Below the pieces are notes generated by a model, which saw only the letters and a program-made list of their open reading frames with translations, was not told the origin of the DNA and searched no databases. A stretch of 64,000 bases of DNA from Pyrus communis. Lineage: Eukaryota; Streptophyta; Magnoliopsida; Rosales; Rosaceae. The stretch lies in the NCBI RefSeq assembly GCF_963583255.1, contig NC_084804.1, positions 19,372,561-19,436,560 of the forward strand, read 5' to 3'. This document shows, piece by piece, positions 48,560 through 64,000 of the stretch; positions within the stretch are counted from its first letter, which is position 1; each line of letters begins with the position of its first letter. A program made the position numbers and the translations under genes.

Positions 48560-49510
48560 TTTCATGATAGAGAACATCTCTCTCTTCTCTTGATTAAAAA
48601 ACGAACGAGTTGCAAACAGCCACAACGGGCTAGTACGCTCACAACTGGTAACGGTTCAACAATCTGCACAACTTCAGGAATACTAGTGCCTATGACCAAT
48701 TGCCTCATAGTGCTCTTACCCTCTACTGCACCAATAAGGCGGTCAATTTGACCATACAATTTTGCAGCACCGCCAACCTTTTTCCTTTTCCTATCAAACT
48801 TACTTGTTCTCAATTCACCTTGGTCAGCTCTTTTCTTTTTCCTTTCTTAGCACATTTTCTCATAGATTCGGTAGTGTACTCTCCTCATCATCTGATCCAA
48901 TAGATTCATTTTGTATATGAACATTTCCTGTTGAGTCATCCCTACTATTTGGTAGTAGTGCACCAAATGAAGGTGCCCAAGCATTTGCACCAGTAGCAAC
49001 GCTGTTTGAGAGCATCCTATCCAACTTTTCCTCGAACTCAGGAGTGATGCCTTTCTGCAATCTTCCATATTCAGGATTTATCTACAAATAAAAAAGAATG
49101 TTGTTATTATGTAGTTTATGATTACTATAACTAGAATAACATCATAACTGATACAAAGTGAACATACTTGAATCTTATTATTCCACCGTTCATCAAAGGC
49201 ATCCACCGTTCCCTTGCTTGGATTCCACTCTAGGCCAGTTTCTTTCCCAATTAGTTTTTTGCACAACTACCAATCCTTTTTTAGTCTATCTCACTTATTT
49301 TTCAATTGCGCTTTACTATAAGAATTTCCTGTTTCTTTTCTCAAGTTTTCTATCAAATTTGCCGATCTTTCTTTGTTAAAGTGAGGGCCAAGACGACGTC
49401 CGACCTCAACATCCTTGATGCACAACTCACTGAATACGGATATATTATGATCATTGCAGGTACCATGTGGAGCTCTTGCTGAAGTTCCCACCTTTTTTGC
49501 CATCCTTATA
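48560..49510 (-). pseudogene. Harbinger ORF1 Myb/SANT-like gene, fuller copy (unit D)
   Basis: Reading the - strand from MAKKVGTSARAP: Myb/SANT-like domain (49291-49503), CKKLIGKETGLEWNPSKGTV segment (49170-49266), a likely intron (about 49082-49169), INPEYGRLQKGITPEFEEKL segment (48860-49082) with an acidic tail, then RKRKKVGGAAKLYGQIDRLI (48690-48813). This is the usual order in plant Harbinger ORF1 proteins. Stops and shifts make it non-functional as it stands. Confidence 0.78.
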
Positions 49511-51059
49511 TATATAATATTCAAGGAAAACTAATGAAACGGGTTTGAAAACTTTGAATTTTAATGATAGAGCAAAACAAGACACAAAGTTCAGTGGAGA
49601 CCACAACAACATCAGAAGCTATATGATGTATATAGATCTGCAATGGAGACCACAAAAAGTCACGCAATAAAGCAAAAAAAAACCACAACATCTTCAAGAC
49701 TTACATAGCATAATTGTAATTATGAGCTAGAGATAAGGCTCTGAAATGTTCATTGCCTGCTCAAAATCATATGCTTACTATGATTCTGCAATCTTCCATT
49801 TCATGCGACTCATACTATTCTTTTATCTTTTGGTCCAAATAAAAAAACTACTTTTGAAAAGCTCACTATCCACATGCCGGTGTAAATTTACGTTGCAGAC
49901 ATGTTTTGGCTGATACCACGTGAAACAGAGTATCCATGTCTGTGTAAATTTAATTTAACAGCAATCAAATCTTCCAGTATCATCCAAAAACTAATCACCG
50001 AACTAAATTACAACTAATCAACTAATTATACGGGAAAAAACGATTCTAACCAAATTAACCAAAGAAATTAATCCACCTCAAGTCCCAGAAATTAATTAAA
50101 AATAGAATTTAACCAAATTAATCAGCAAATTTCAATCATTTTGGAACAAAAATCAATTGCAGAAAAATGAAGAAAATGACTTATAGTCGAATCAGTTCAA
50201 TATTTCAATATTCCAACAATAAATTGTCAAAATAAGCAAATTAGAAATTGAAACGAAAGAAAACTCACATGTTGTTGGTGGTGAAGAGTGCTTGAACTAG
50301 AGGAGATGAAGAGGATAGATGGGTCTGTGCCCGAACCAGATGAGAGGGAGAGGAGAGAGCGCGAGAGAAATAGGGAAAGGTGGAAATTGAACGAAGCATA
50401 GGAGAAAAGGATAGTATTGTCAGCATAAATGTTCTTTTAGGTTAATCAAACAAGCAAATTCACAATTTCTAGATAATAAAATTTTGTCATTTCAATTTCC
50501 ATCATTTTAAAATTCTTTAGTAATATAAATTATTTTCATCCAAACAGATTGTTAGGTTTTATTCTTATGCTATGTGTGTACATCATTTTGTAGTATAACA
50601 TAAAGAAGATGAATTAATAATCAATAAGAGCATTGTCTCCATTTTTCTAATAATATATGAACACAACTACAAGTTATTTTAACTTAAGATAGTACAATTC
50701 AAAAAGAAAATGGTGCAACCTCCACTTCAAAATTCTAGAGTGCACAAAATTTGCCACAAAAACAAAACAAAAAAATCCTTCCAATTTTTTCCTCGTGTTG
50801 CACAACGCCAAAATATCATGTGCATTCTCCGCACCTCCAATTTTCCATTTGCGAAAAATCCACAAAAAGAAAGTCTTGCTCAATTTTCATATTGTTTGCC
50901 TCATTCGTCTTGTTAAAAGACATTAAAATTTGTTATTGATTCCTGCAAACAAAAAGTTAAGCGGGTAAATATATAATATAATTAGCATTTATGACATCAA
51001 GTACACATCTATATTTGTTTTTATGTATTTGTAGTTGTCATATATGACATGTCATCTCG
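49511..51059. other. Harbinger upstream region and unit D-specific spacer
   Basis: 49519-49590 carries the MITE-like repeat; 50270-50430 is the purine-rich leader-like stretch. From about 50430 the sequence differs from unit C. No supported gene; frames at 50674-50939 overlap on both strands. Confidence 0.5.
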
Positions 51060-51265
51060 ACCAAACTTTTTTCCTTTATTATCAGACTTATTTCTTCTCA
51101 ATTCGCCCTAGTTAGCTACTCTCTTTTTTCCCTTCTTATCATATTTTCTTCTGTATGGAATAGTCTCATTCTTCTCCTCATCATTTGGTCCAACAGTTTT
51201 AGATTGTAAACAAACATCTTCCGTGGATTCCTCCATAATATCTGGTGGTAGTACACTAGACAAAG
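51060..51265 (-). pseudogene. Second, diverged Harbinger ORF1 fragment
   Basis: On the + strand this resembles 48780-48965 (AACTTACTTGTTCTCAATTC versus GACTTATTTCTTCTCAATTC, then TCATCATTTGGTCCAA and GGTGGTAGTACAC) at clearly lower identity than unit C to unit D. It ends at the leader of NUPT D, so it may mark the edge of another Harbinger-family insertion. Confidence 0.6.
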
Positions 51266-51371
51266 ATAAGATCCACTTGTCATATAACTATTGTATTGAA
51301 AGATATATCTTTCGATGAAGTGGAAGAAATAGATAAAAGGAAATCTATAAATTAGAGCTGAGGATGCTTAA

Positions 51372-51668
<297 letters not shown>

Positions 51669-51852
51669 TACAATATGCATTGTTACTTGTTACTTTTCAT
51701 TTTTATTTTCTTTTTGTGATTTTTAGATGGGGTACCAAATAAATCTTGATTTGAATCACTGCCTTTTCTTTGACTCTTGTTCTTTATTTATCCGGGAGAC
51801 GATCCCAAACAAACAGGTATGGAAGCTATAATTGTAAACCACGATCGAATCT

Positions 51853-51960
51853 ATGGAAGCATTGGTTTATACATTCCTTTTAGTCTCAACTCTAGGAATA
51901 ATATTTTTCGCTATCTTTTTTCGAGAACTGCCTAATGTTACAACTAAAAAGGTGAAATGA
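51853..51960 (+). pseudogene. psbT: psbT copy (NUPT D)
   Basis: 35 open codons, same as copy C including [12 protein letters not shown]. Confidence 0.9.
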
Positions 51961-52020
51961 TTTGTTATCATCTCAATTGAAGTACGAATCCTCCCAATAT
52001 TGGGAGGATCCATACTTCAA

Positions 52021-52093
52021 CTAGTCCCTTTGTTCCTCGAATGGATCTCTTAGTTGTTGAGAGGGTTGCCCAAAAGCAGTATATAAGGTGTAC
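52021..52093 (-). pseudogene. psbN: psbN C-terminal fragment (NUPT D)
   Basis: Truncated PsbN end, same junction as in the other copies. Confidence 0.8.
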
Positions 52094-52160
52094 AATTATT
52101 TGGTTGATAAAGGGATCAATTGGTATAATTCTTTTGTTGGTAGATTGGAGGATTACGAAC

Positions 52161-52349
52161 ATGAATATTGCTTCCCTATTGGCTGTTTTTGCATTAATTG
52201 CTACTTCTTTAATCATACTGATTAGTGTACATGCTGCATTTGCTTCTCCTGAGGGTTGGTCGGGTAACAAAAATGTTCTATTTTCCGGCTCATCATTATG
52301 GTTTGGATTAGTCTTTCTGGTGGGTATCCTTAATTCTCTCATATCCTGA
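52161..52349 (+). pseudogene. psbZ: Full-length open psbZ frame in nuclear DNA (NUPT D)
   Basis: 62 codons, [20 protein letters not shown] then [20 protein letters not shown] and a normal end VGILNSLIS. Length equals plastid PsbZ (two transmembrane segments, photosystem II/LHCII supercomplex). No transit peptide, and the other three copies are broken; the open frame may simply not yet have decayed. An upstream in-frame extension from 52041 reads psbN antisense and is not meaningful. Confidence 0.85.
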
Positions 52350-52440
52350 ACCTATTTGTTCTATATCCAAAAATGAAATGACCCTCCCTCCCAATTCCAT
52401 CAGGTTGTGAGACACACAAAAATTCAATATAAGTCCCAAA

Positions 52441-54634
52441 AATTCAAATAAAGAAAAAAATTAGAAAAATTAGAGAGGTGTCAAACTTTTGTGTTTTTGA
52501 ATTGTAAAAATATATATAAATGAAAAATATTAAATCAAAATAAATAGATGTAAGCTAATAAAACAAGTCTCTTGAAACACTAATCAATTTCTTGTATTAC
52601 CAAGAAGAAGCCACCCCAATGGTATCCTTTCACAATCTTTAGGAGCGAAATAGCCAATTTGAGAACCTAGCTATTTCGATGCCTTCTTAATTAGCGTGGA
52701 AATACAATTTCACAAAACCATTGGGTTTACTGATTCAATATTAAAACTCTAACAAGCAGAAAAAGATCAAGATTAATTAATTCTTCATCCTCATCGATTC
52801 TGTACTTACGTAAAGAATTCTGGTCATAAATTTCTACTTTTTTGTTGGGTCAAATAATTTTCTACTGTTTGAATAAGTCTCTGTAGTTAATCGCCCATAT
52901 TCAACTTCAAAAGTTTTGCCCATCAACAGTTGGACAGGCATAATATAAACATGCAGATAAATGACTCTTTGTTTCCGAATCCAGAAAACATTTTCTTTCG
53001 CTGGAAAACTCAAGAGTATTCAAGGATTGATCATTTCAAATTAAGATGAGATCGATCGAACTGTTGTGTACATTATCTTACTTTTCAACTCAAGGAATAA
53101 TTTTTTTATAAATAATGTATTTTTGTAGCATAAGTTATTATATTCTTAATCTTAATTTGAATATCATATATACAAAAAACTATTCCAATTGAAGACTGTT
53201 TAGTCATCCAAATGTATCAATAAAATGAATAGTTCGTTATAAATCTTTTATTCAAATAATTCTTTTTGTTTAGATGATGTTCAAATAAAAATTAAGAAAC
53301 TAAACGATCACAATATAAAATTTGTAGAATGTGTGCATTCCTCATAGGTGGAACGCAAGGATTATCCATTCTTTTACGCACGTAGACAACTATTGGGTAC
53401 ATGAAACGTGCTTTCTTTTAAATTACAGACCATGACTTGGACTTTAAACTAGGACTTTCAAAGCCAATTTTGTTTACAAATTTTAACCCTTTACTATTCT
53501 CATTCTTGTACCAGCAAGAAGAATGTGTAACTACTATACTTTGAAGGGTGTCCAAACCTTCGAAAAAACCACCCCAATGGAATCCTTTCACAATCTTTCG
53601 GAGCAAAATAGCCAACTTGAGAACCTAGCTATTTCGATGCCTTCTTAATTAGAGTGGAAAGACAATTTCAAAAAACCACTGGGTTTACCAATTCAATACT
53701 AAAACTCTAACAAGAAGAAAAAGATCAAGATTAAATTCTTCATCTTTATCGCTTACTACTTACCTAAAGAATTGTGGTCATAAATTTCTGTTTTTTTGTT
53801 GGCTCAAGTAATTTTCTACTGTTTGAACAAGTCTCTATTGCTAATCTTCCATATTCAACTTCAAAAGTTATGCCTTCAACATTTGGACATACATCATATA
53901 AACATGCAGATAAATGGCTCTTTGTTTCCTAATGCAGTTAACATTTTCTTTTGCCGGAAAACTCAAGGGTAACTCAAGGATTGATCATTGCAAATTAAAA
54001 TGAGATTGATCGTATAGTTGTCTACATTATCTTACTTTTCAACTCAAGGAATAATTTGTTTTTATAAATAATGTATTTTCATATATATAGTATAAGTTAT
54101 TGATTTTTTAATCTTAATTTGAATATCATATATGCAAAAAACAGTTCAAATTGAAGACTGTGTAGTTATCCAAATATGTCAATAAAATGAATAGTTCATT
54201 ATAAATCTTTTACTTAGTATCAACACTATCGATTGGGTTCATATATTTAAATGACTAAAGGATCTCAAATTCAAATAATTATTTTTGTTTAGATGATCTT
54301 CAAATAAAGATTAAGGAACTGAAGGATCACAATATAAAATTTGAAGAGTGTGTGCATTCCTCATAGGCGGAACGCAAGGATTGTCCATTCTTTTACGTAC
54401 GTACGCAACTTTTGGGTACATGAAACGTGCTTTCTTTTAAACGACAGACCATGACTTGGTCTTTAAACTAGGGCTTTCAAAGTCAATTTTGTTTACAATT
54501 TTTAACCCTTTACTATTCTCATGAGCTAGTACGTAGACACCATATCCCTTCCTCCCTTTCTCTATATAAACCCCATGCAATATTCCAGGAGGAGATAACT
54601 TAATTATCTCGATCGATATCAAAACTCCCAAGTT
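52441..54634 (+). promoter_or_regulatory. Promoter region of intact GH1 gene, unit E
   Basis: Distal module about 52600-53560, proximal module about 53560-54540, TATA box 54565-54570. Nearly identical to unit D. Confidence 0.8.
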
Positions 54635-57931
<3,297 letters not shown>

Positions 57932-58835
57932 AGGAATTAAAAGAAATTTATTGTTGATTATAAACATTTAAGTGGATAATTGTCCTTTTTATGTATTTGT
58001 ATTTCAATTCCTTCCGCATTTGTATTTCCTTTCAATAATGTAAGTATTCTTTGAGATTCAATAATTCAATAAAAAGCTAAAAAAGCTGTGAATGCTACAG
58101 TAAGACCTCTCTATACAAAGGAATAACTTATTTATAGCCGTAAACAATTTTGGTCCTAGTTTGGGTTGAGGAATAAATAGCACATTGTAATAAGTTATTA
58201 TTTTTCTTGGTCCTATTGTAAAGAAACTCGCCTCGACATAGTAGTAATTGTTAATAAGTACAATAATAAACAAGGCCACAAAAAAAATAAAAAAATAAGA
58301 AAAGGTTTTGGCATGGTTTTCTTTTTTTTTCCTTTTTTTTTTTTTTTTTTTTTTTTTTTTGGATTTGATACCACACCTTGGCGCTTTTGGGTACGTATGT
58401 AAAACCTTGTTAATATCTTCTTGTTGAAGTCAAAATATTTCTAGCTCCTCAGGATTATCTTCGTCCCCTTCTTCCCTAATTGTATTAGTGATTATTTTTT
58501 CAATTAAAGCGTGCTCAACTTTTTGCACAACTTAACACAAATGTTTTCACTTAGGTGGCTTTGCATATGACCTTGGGTGACATGACAAATTTGATAGAAG
58601 AAAAGAAAAAGTATACGCTTGAACTGGTTGAAGGTTGGATTGTACGTATTTGTCAAATTTACTTAGAAGAATTAAATAGTTTTAAAACTTTTGCTATATA
58701 TTACAAACATCTATTTTTTATTCTTTGTTGAACATAAGGATGCTAATAGATTTTAATATATTCCGCCTGTTTTACACAGTTTTAAAATTCACGGCATTGC
58801 GCGGGCTTAATTGCTTGTAAGAAACTATTTACAAA
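57932..58835. other. 3' UTR and downstream flank, unit E
   Basis: AATAAA-type signal near 58069; long T-run at 58321-58361. Runs to the common LARD insertion site. No gene seen. Confidence 0.7.
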
Positions 58836-59626
58836 CGTTGATGCACAAAATCAATGAGACTTTGGAACGACGTAATGTGTCGAGTTTGTAACCATCGCAA
58901 TGTTGCTCCATCACCTAGTGAGGATAATATGTAAAGAGATGGAGGTAGGGAAGCAACACAAGATGTACGTGGTTCACCTTAAATGGGGCTACATCCACGA
59001 TGGTGGAGGAGTCCTCATTAATAGTGAAGATTTTGCACAAGACATAAGTTTAAGCATAATCATCATTAGTGAGTTCTAATGACGAGTTTATGCACAATAA
59101 TGACATTAGGAATTAATTGTTCGAGAACGGTCTCCTTGTATAGTTGATGAGGGTCTTCCGCTCCCATCCACGATTGATGTGGGACTCTAGGAGTTTTATT
59201 TTTAGGTTGACGCTTGTTGTGTTGTGATTGGTCTCTTGATTGGAGAAAAACTCATGTGCTTCGGCAAGGGTGCCTCCACATGAAGTCTTCAGTGGGTTCT
59301 TGAAGGTATAAGGTTGACCGGTGCTTAGTAGTTTCGAGGGTGGTGAACTACGGAACAAACACTGGTCCCCCAAGTTCACGAGTGAGGAAAGCTTCTCGGT
59401 TGGAGACTTGCAAAACCCAAATTGGTGAGTACTCATGAAACCTTCGCGTACTAAAGTGTATTAGCATATATTAGGAGTCCACCAAATCTCCTATCGATGA
59501 GGATTACTGAAGGAGGTGTCTTATATTTCCCGAGCCAATGAAGAAAATAGACTTTAAAAATTCTTTCCTCTTTTTTTTGGATGTAGCCCAAGTACATATA
59601 TTTGTTTTTTCTTAAGCCCAAAGTAG

Positions 59627-61164
59627 CACACAAATGTCCTATTAATTTTCCTTATTAACAATAATATTTGTCAATTGTATCATATGAAAATAAGGATCTT
59701 TCCCGCAGAAGATTGTTTTATCTAACTACTTAAAATGTCACAAAAACTGGGCTGTTGTCCCTACTGGGCAGCCACCAAAAAATAATTATTAGACCGACTT
59801 ATACTTATGTAAAGTCTACCAAATTTTAGATGAAAATACTAGACACACAGAGCAGAAACAGATTTTTAAGTAGTTCACAAATTAAGAAAAATGAGTTAGG
59901 GGAATTGCTATCCACCACCAAATATTCATGCAAACATGTTATGTTTCATTCAAATTCCCTTCATTTTCGGATGAAGATGCTCAAGTTGGCTCAATGTTAG
60001 AACTCAACCTATTACTCTTTCTTATGTAGTATGTTGAGAGAATGACGTTTTCAACTTAACTTAGTCCCTAGCATGCAATCTAGAATGGTGTGTTCATAGA
60101 TTTAACAAGTAGAAATCATTAAGAACGAAAAGAGTTTGAGTCATCACAAGGCATCGTAAGTACTAGCGTTGTCTTACTTATCCTAGAAATTGATTCACAT
60201 GTTAATCGCAATTAACAAGTACTACTCTAGAACATATGTAGGTCCTCATTCGACAAGGGCAGGCACACACATATTCATAGCATTAGAATCCTAGATATGC
60301 TTACTAAGTACGCATCCGTAGAAAACACATAAAGAATTCATCAATAAGACAAGTAGTGAACCAATTTTCATCCATTCAAAAAAGCAATTCAAACGAAATG
60401 TCATAACAAACTTGCAATCATATTCGGGGCTTCAAAACAGCCCCTAACTACTAAAAATTTAGTAACACAATCCTTAAGTTAAAACAAAAGAAGTTTGAGA
60501 AAATAGAACCGAAAGAAATCGACTAAGGCTCTCCTCTTTCCTTCCTTCCCCAACGCTACTTTTAAACCAATTCTTGTTGCATCATTTTCGTGTCCTTAAC
60601 TCACCCACTAATTATAGCCATTTAGTGATGACAATAAGTGAGAGGAAATGGTAAAACAATTGTAACTCCTTGGGTAGCCTTTATGCCAATTACTCCCTCT
60701 TAATCCTAATCTTTAATTCCATTTCCTGTCAGCTGGTTTGTTCTTGATTGCATCAGTTTTGGCTGCTAGATTTATTGGATTTATTGCTTTCAATGCTTTC
60801 TTGTCAGTTACAAACTGCTCAGCCTCTTAGGAACCTTTCAGTGTTAAAACGCCCATAACTTCTTCTAGAATAATGATATTAACAATCCACCAAATGCCCC
60901 AGAAAATAGACATCCGTAGCTTTGTAAGCATATAAGGCTCATTCTCTAATTCATTCTGAGTTGTCCGCAACTTGCTTCCAAAGTCAGCTGACCTGCACAG
61001 ACAGTTTTGACGAATTTGTTACTTAAAATTCCACTTGTGTTATTTTTCTTTTCTTTACTTGACAAATCCTATAAAACACAAAAACAAAGTAAATAACTCA
61101 AAAAATATAAGGAACTGACTAAGAAAAGACAAGTGAATTTGATATAAAATATATATAAATATAA
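59627..61164. mobile_element. Unclassified 1.5-kb insertion in LARD5
   Basis: Absent from all other LARD copies. It has no convincing frame. A ~32-bp target segment (AAGTACATATATT to TTAAGCCCA) is present on both sides (59591-59623 and 61165-61195). Base composition and motifs such as AACAAGTA and GGGGCTTCAAAACAGCCCC resemble plant LTRs, so a solo LTR is possible, but termini lack a clean TG..CA and the duplication is too long for an integrase. CAAAG occurs at both edges and could be a 5-bp duplication. Confidence 0.55.
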
Positions 61165-61229
61165 GCTTATCAAAGTACATATATTTTTTTTTCTTAAGCC
61201 CAATTCCTTCTTTCTTTGTTTGTTGAGAA

Positions 61230-61640
61230 AAGAAAATCTGATTGAAGTTTTTTCATTTGTGTATATAACTTGAGTGGTTGAAGCTTTTTCCTTTAGACAA
61301 ATGGCTTGAAGGGTTGATGTTTTTTCCTTTGGACACATAGCTTGAGTGGCTGAAACTTTTTCCTTTAGACACATAGCTTCAGTGGCTGAAGCTTTTTCTT
61401 CTGGGCGCATAGCTTGGCTGAAGTTTTTTCCTTTGGACACGTAGTTTGAGTGGTTGAAGCTTTTTCCTTTGGGCGCATAGCTTGAGTGGCTGAAGCCTTT
61501 TCCTTTGGATACATACCTTGAGTGGTTGAAGCTTTTCTCCTTTGGACACATAGTTTGATTGCTTGAAGCTTTTTCCCTTAAGCACATAGCTTCAGTGGTT
61601 GAAGCTTTTTTTTGTGGACACTTAGGTTGAAAGGTAGAAG
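61230..61640 (-). repeat. 36-bp minisatellite in LARD5
   Basis: About ten to eleven 36-bp units; - strand frames 61069-61734 (221 codons) and 61379-61585. Same family as in LARD1-4. Confidence 0.83.
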
Positions 61641-62155
61641 TTTTTTCAAGCTTTAACCACTCCATATATTGATTTTGCTTTGCATAGTCTTGATCAAGAG
61701 TGTGCGAAGCAATTTTTTGTTGGGTCATTCTCATGTTGTTGATGAGTTAGAGAATTGGCAGAATATGAATTTTTTTTTTTCTTGGACACTAGTGTGCATT
61801 TCCCACCGAAGTTTCCATTTACCATTGTTGGCAACTAAAGTTAAGATATAATACTTGCATGTTGTCATGGTGGCTATATAGGTTATTGAAGTTTGCGACT
61901 TCGAAGTTCTTGTAAATATTGGAGTAGAAAATGCCTGAGGTTTTTAGAAAGCCTATAAATGAGTTTCCTTCAAACCATATCCAAGGCAACCCAACTAATT
62001 TATTGAAGCTACAATGTTTGACCTTCTTGTACAGTTGAAAGAGATGTTAATAATGCTTCGTACTACATGGTGCAAATTAAGCCACTGAATAGTTGAAGCC
62101 TATATGTTGCTTGAAGCCTTCTGGAAGCTATACAAATTGATTGACCTCCTAAATG

Positions 62156-62310
62156 TGTTATTCCCCCTACACAGTGCCTTTATATATAATAATAAGGTTG
62201 GAAAGAAATCATTCTCCTCCAAGGAATACAAGTCCTAATAGGGAGGAATAACTAGAATAAAATCTAATCTAAGATTTACACAATCACACTTAAATAAGAA
62301 GTTTATAACA
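62156..62310 (-). repeat. Ty1/copia LTR (155 bp), unit E
   Basis: Same ends and context as 33262-33416 and 45914-46068. Confidence 0.8.
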
Positions 62311-63449
62311 CTCCACCTCGAGTGTGTAAATACTCAAGTAGATTCGGCATCATGTGTTGTTGAGGAAGTCGACTCGTTGTCACTGATTCTAGGAACACAG
62401 TAGTCTCAATAAGGTAGGAACTTGCATAAGGAAATAAGTCTCACAAAAATCCTAAGGCTATGGTAAAAATCCAAGTAAGGACAAAATAGTTAAAGAAAAA
62501 TTTGGGAGCAATGCAAAGTCAAATAAAATGTCTACATGACGTCATCAGGGATATAACCAACCCAAGATGAGAACCTCGTCAAAACCTCGTCAGGTAGCAA
62601 AACCCCAGTGGTAAAAATGTTTCTAATCGTAGGAAAAAATAGTACATTAAGATCAAGCAAGTATACTTCAGGATACTCCCCTGAGTTTGACATAATTCCA
62701 AAGGGAACTAACAATGTTACAACTCAGAAAGTTTACGCATACCAATCCTTGAACAAGCTTCTGAAACGTCGCCTTCGGTAGTGATTTGGTGAAGAGGTCA
62801 GCCAGGTGGTCTTGTGAACGAATTTGCGTGACTTTCATCTTCTGATGCTCTTGTTTTTGATGTGAGAAGAAAGACTTCGATGCAATGTGCTTGGTGTTGT
62901 CTCCTTTGATGTAACCCTTCTTGAGCATTTGATGCATGCTGCGTTGTCTTCATAGATCATCGTCGGGAAGTCAACGACAGGGAAAAGATCGTAGGAGCTT
63001 CAAATATCACCCACAACCGCTACCATCTAGAAATATTCTTGAGTTGTTCAATGCATGCTGCGTTGTCTTCATAGATCGTGTACGGCGAGAATTTCAGCAC
63101 TGTTGGGCGAAGTGGCAACTAAGGTCTGTTTAGTTGACCTCTAAGAGATTACGGTGCCTCTAATGGTAAAGACATAACAATTCCAATCGAAGTTTCATCT
63201 CCAAATAGATATCCACTATGGCTGATCAGACTTCTTCTGCAATTGAATAGATTGTGCAACCCAATATCCCAAATTTATGCTTTTGGCAAAGACCCATGAA
63301 TTTGAAATTGCTTTGTGTAGGTGATTCACCATATTTATGTCCAATTTAACTTCACTAAGGTCTCTCTTATTCTGGTTTCGTATGGAGGCTAACCCTGAAA
63401 AATGGGAGAGGAAATATGCAGCTTTCTTTTGTTTTTTTTATTCTTGAAG
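62311..63449 (-). pseudogene. Ty1/copia RNase H remnant (unit E)
   Basis: Frame 62668-62937 reads GYIKGDNTKHIASKSFFSHQ, then QIRSQDHLADLFTKSLPKAT: the best preserved of three copies. The duplicated YEDNAAC motif is at 62933-62956 and 63052-63075. Confidence 0.8.
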
Positions 63450-63730
63450 AAACACCCAAATGTTATCACGAAATGGACCATGAGGACGACTGATCGAGCT
63501 ACCCGAATCGCAGAACGAATTAAACCCTAAAATCTTTTGCCTTCGCTTCCTCTTTTTGCAAGTTTCAAGGATTGGGAATGACATGCTTTCTCTCTCTCTC
63601 TCTCCTCCAAGACTTGGATTTCAACCTTCCACCAGCAGCCGATTCCTCCTGCTTTTCTGGGGCATCCATATAATATATGTATCTTCCCTCTGTCCATCAA
63701 TCCTCTTCTCTGCCCTTTTTTTTTTGTTTT
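63450..63730. other. Segment present only in unit E
   Basis: About 280 bp between T-runs, with a CT microsatellite at 63589-63604. Units C and D have only the T-run here. It looks partly like a host leader or exon but I cannot identify a product. Confidence 0.5.
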
Positions 63731-64000
63731 TTTCTTTTCCTTGTCGGTTCAGTATTGCATAGACTTGTGATCTATGAAATAAACTCGTGCTGAAGGCTTC
63801 TCCAATTCCAACAAGTGACATTCATTGCACATAAATCAAAAGAAAATGAATGTAGGCCACAAGTATATTATAAAGCCAAATAGGTAGACACTTAAATCAT
63901 AACAGACCATTAGGTTTAATTAAAAATAAGGAATTATAACATGATATTTTCCTCCACCTCATTAATATAACTATAAAAGCACAACACTATGTAATTCCTT
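63731..64000 (-). other. Start of the unit E Harbinger region
   Basis: Matches 34555-34815 and 47211-47475, the sequence just left of the transposase remnant. The unit continues past the window end. Confidence 0.6.

Larger units (their letters stand above)
58836..62155 (-). mobile_element. LARD5, split by a 1.5-kb insertion
   Basis: LTR 58836-59361 at the shared site, interior to 59626, foreign segment 59627-61164, then interior with minisatellite (61230-61640) up to the copia LTR at 62156. It retains about 190 bp after the minisatellite that LARD3 and LARD4 have lost. Confidence 0.8.

Overview
This is eudicot nuclear DNA: AT-rich, intron-rich and dense in transposable elements, with no bacterial-type gene organisation. 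The gene family, the retroelement termini and the repeat types suggest Rosaceae (apple, pear or Prunus relatives). That placement is inference from recalled families, since no search was possible.

The only host genes I can support are family 1 glycoside hydrolases (GH1 beta-glucosidases), all on the + strand. There are three apparently intact 13-exon, 515-codon copies (27412-30744, 40488-43800, 54635-57931) and one pseudogene lacking exon 1 (6605-9693). The intact copies are nearly identical. Each has a signal peptide, the NEP acid/base motif (E207) and the TENG nucleophile motif (E421). They resemble the prunasin-hydrolase/BGLU12-like clade, but substrate cannot be read from the sequence.

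The window is a tandem array of five units with one plan: duplicated promoter, GH1 gene, 3' flank, a non-autonomous LTR element (here called LARD) always inserted at the same site, then in later units a Ty1/copia remnant and a PIF/Harbinger remnant, and finally a plastid-derived block before the next promoter. Unit A is the pseudogene with LARD1 and NUPT A. Unit B has lost its GH1 gene (junction near 16262-16266) but keeps LARD2 and NUPT B. Units C, D and E carry the intact genes. Gene-to-gene spacing is 13,076 bp (C to D) and 14,147 bp (D to E).

The plastid block (NUPT) is chimeric. It joins psbB 3' end-psbT-part of psbN to psbZ, two plastome loci that are normally far apart, and it occurs four times. 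One copy still has an uninterrupted 62-codon psbZ frame.

Other elements: an Athila/Tat-like Ty3 retrotransposon on the - strand (728-6531) with LTRs and a target duplication but no RNase H or integrase; a 3.13-kb solo LTR (21681-24810) inside NUPT B; a MITE in the pseudogene; and a 1.5-kb foreign segment in LARD5 (59627-61164). Shared insertions and deletions allow a partial history of the amplification.
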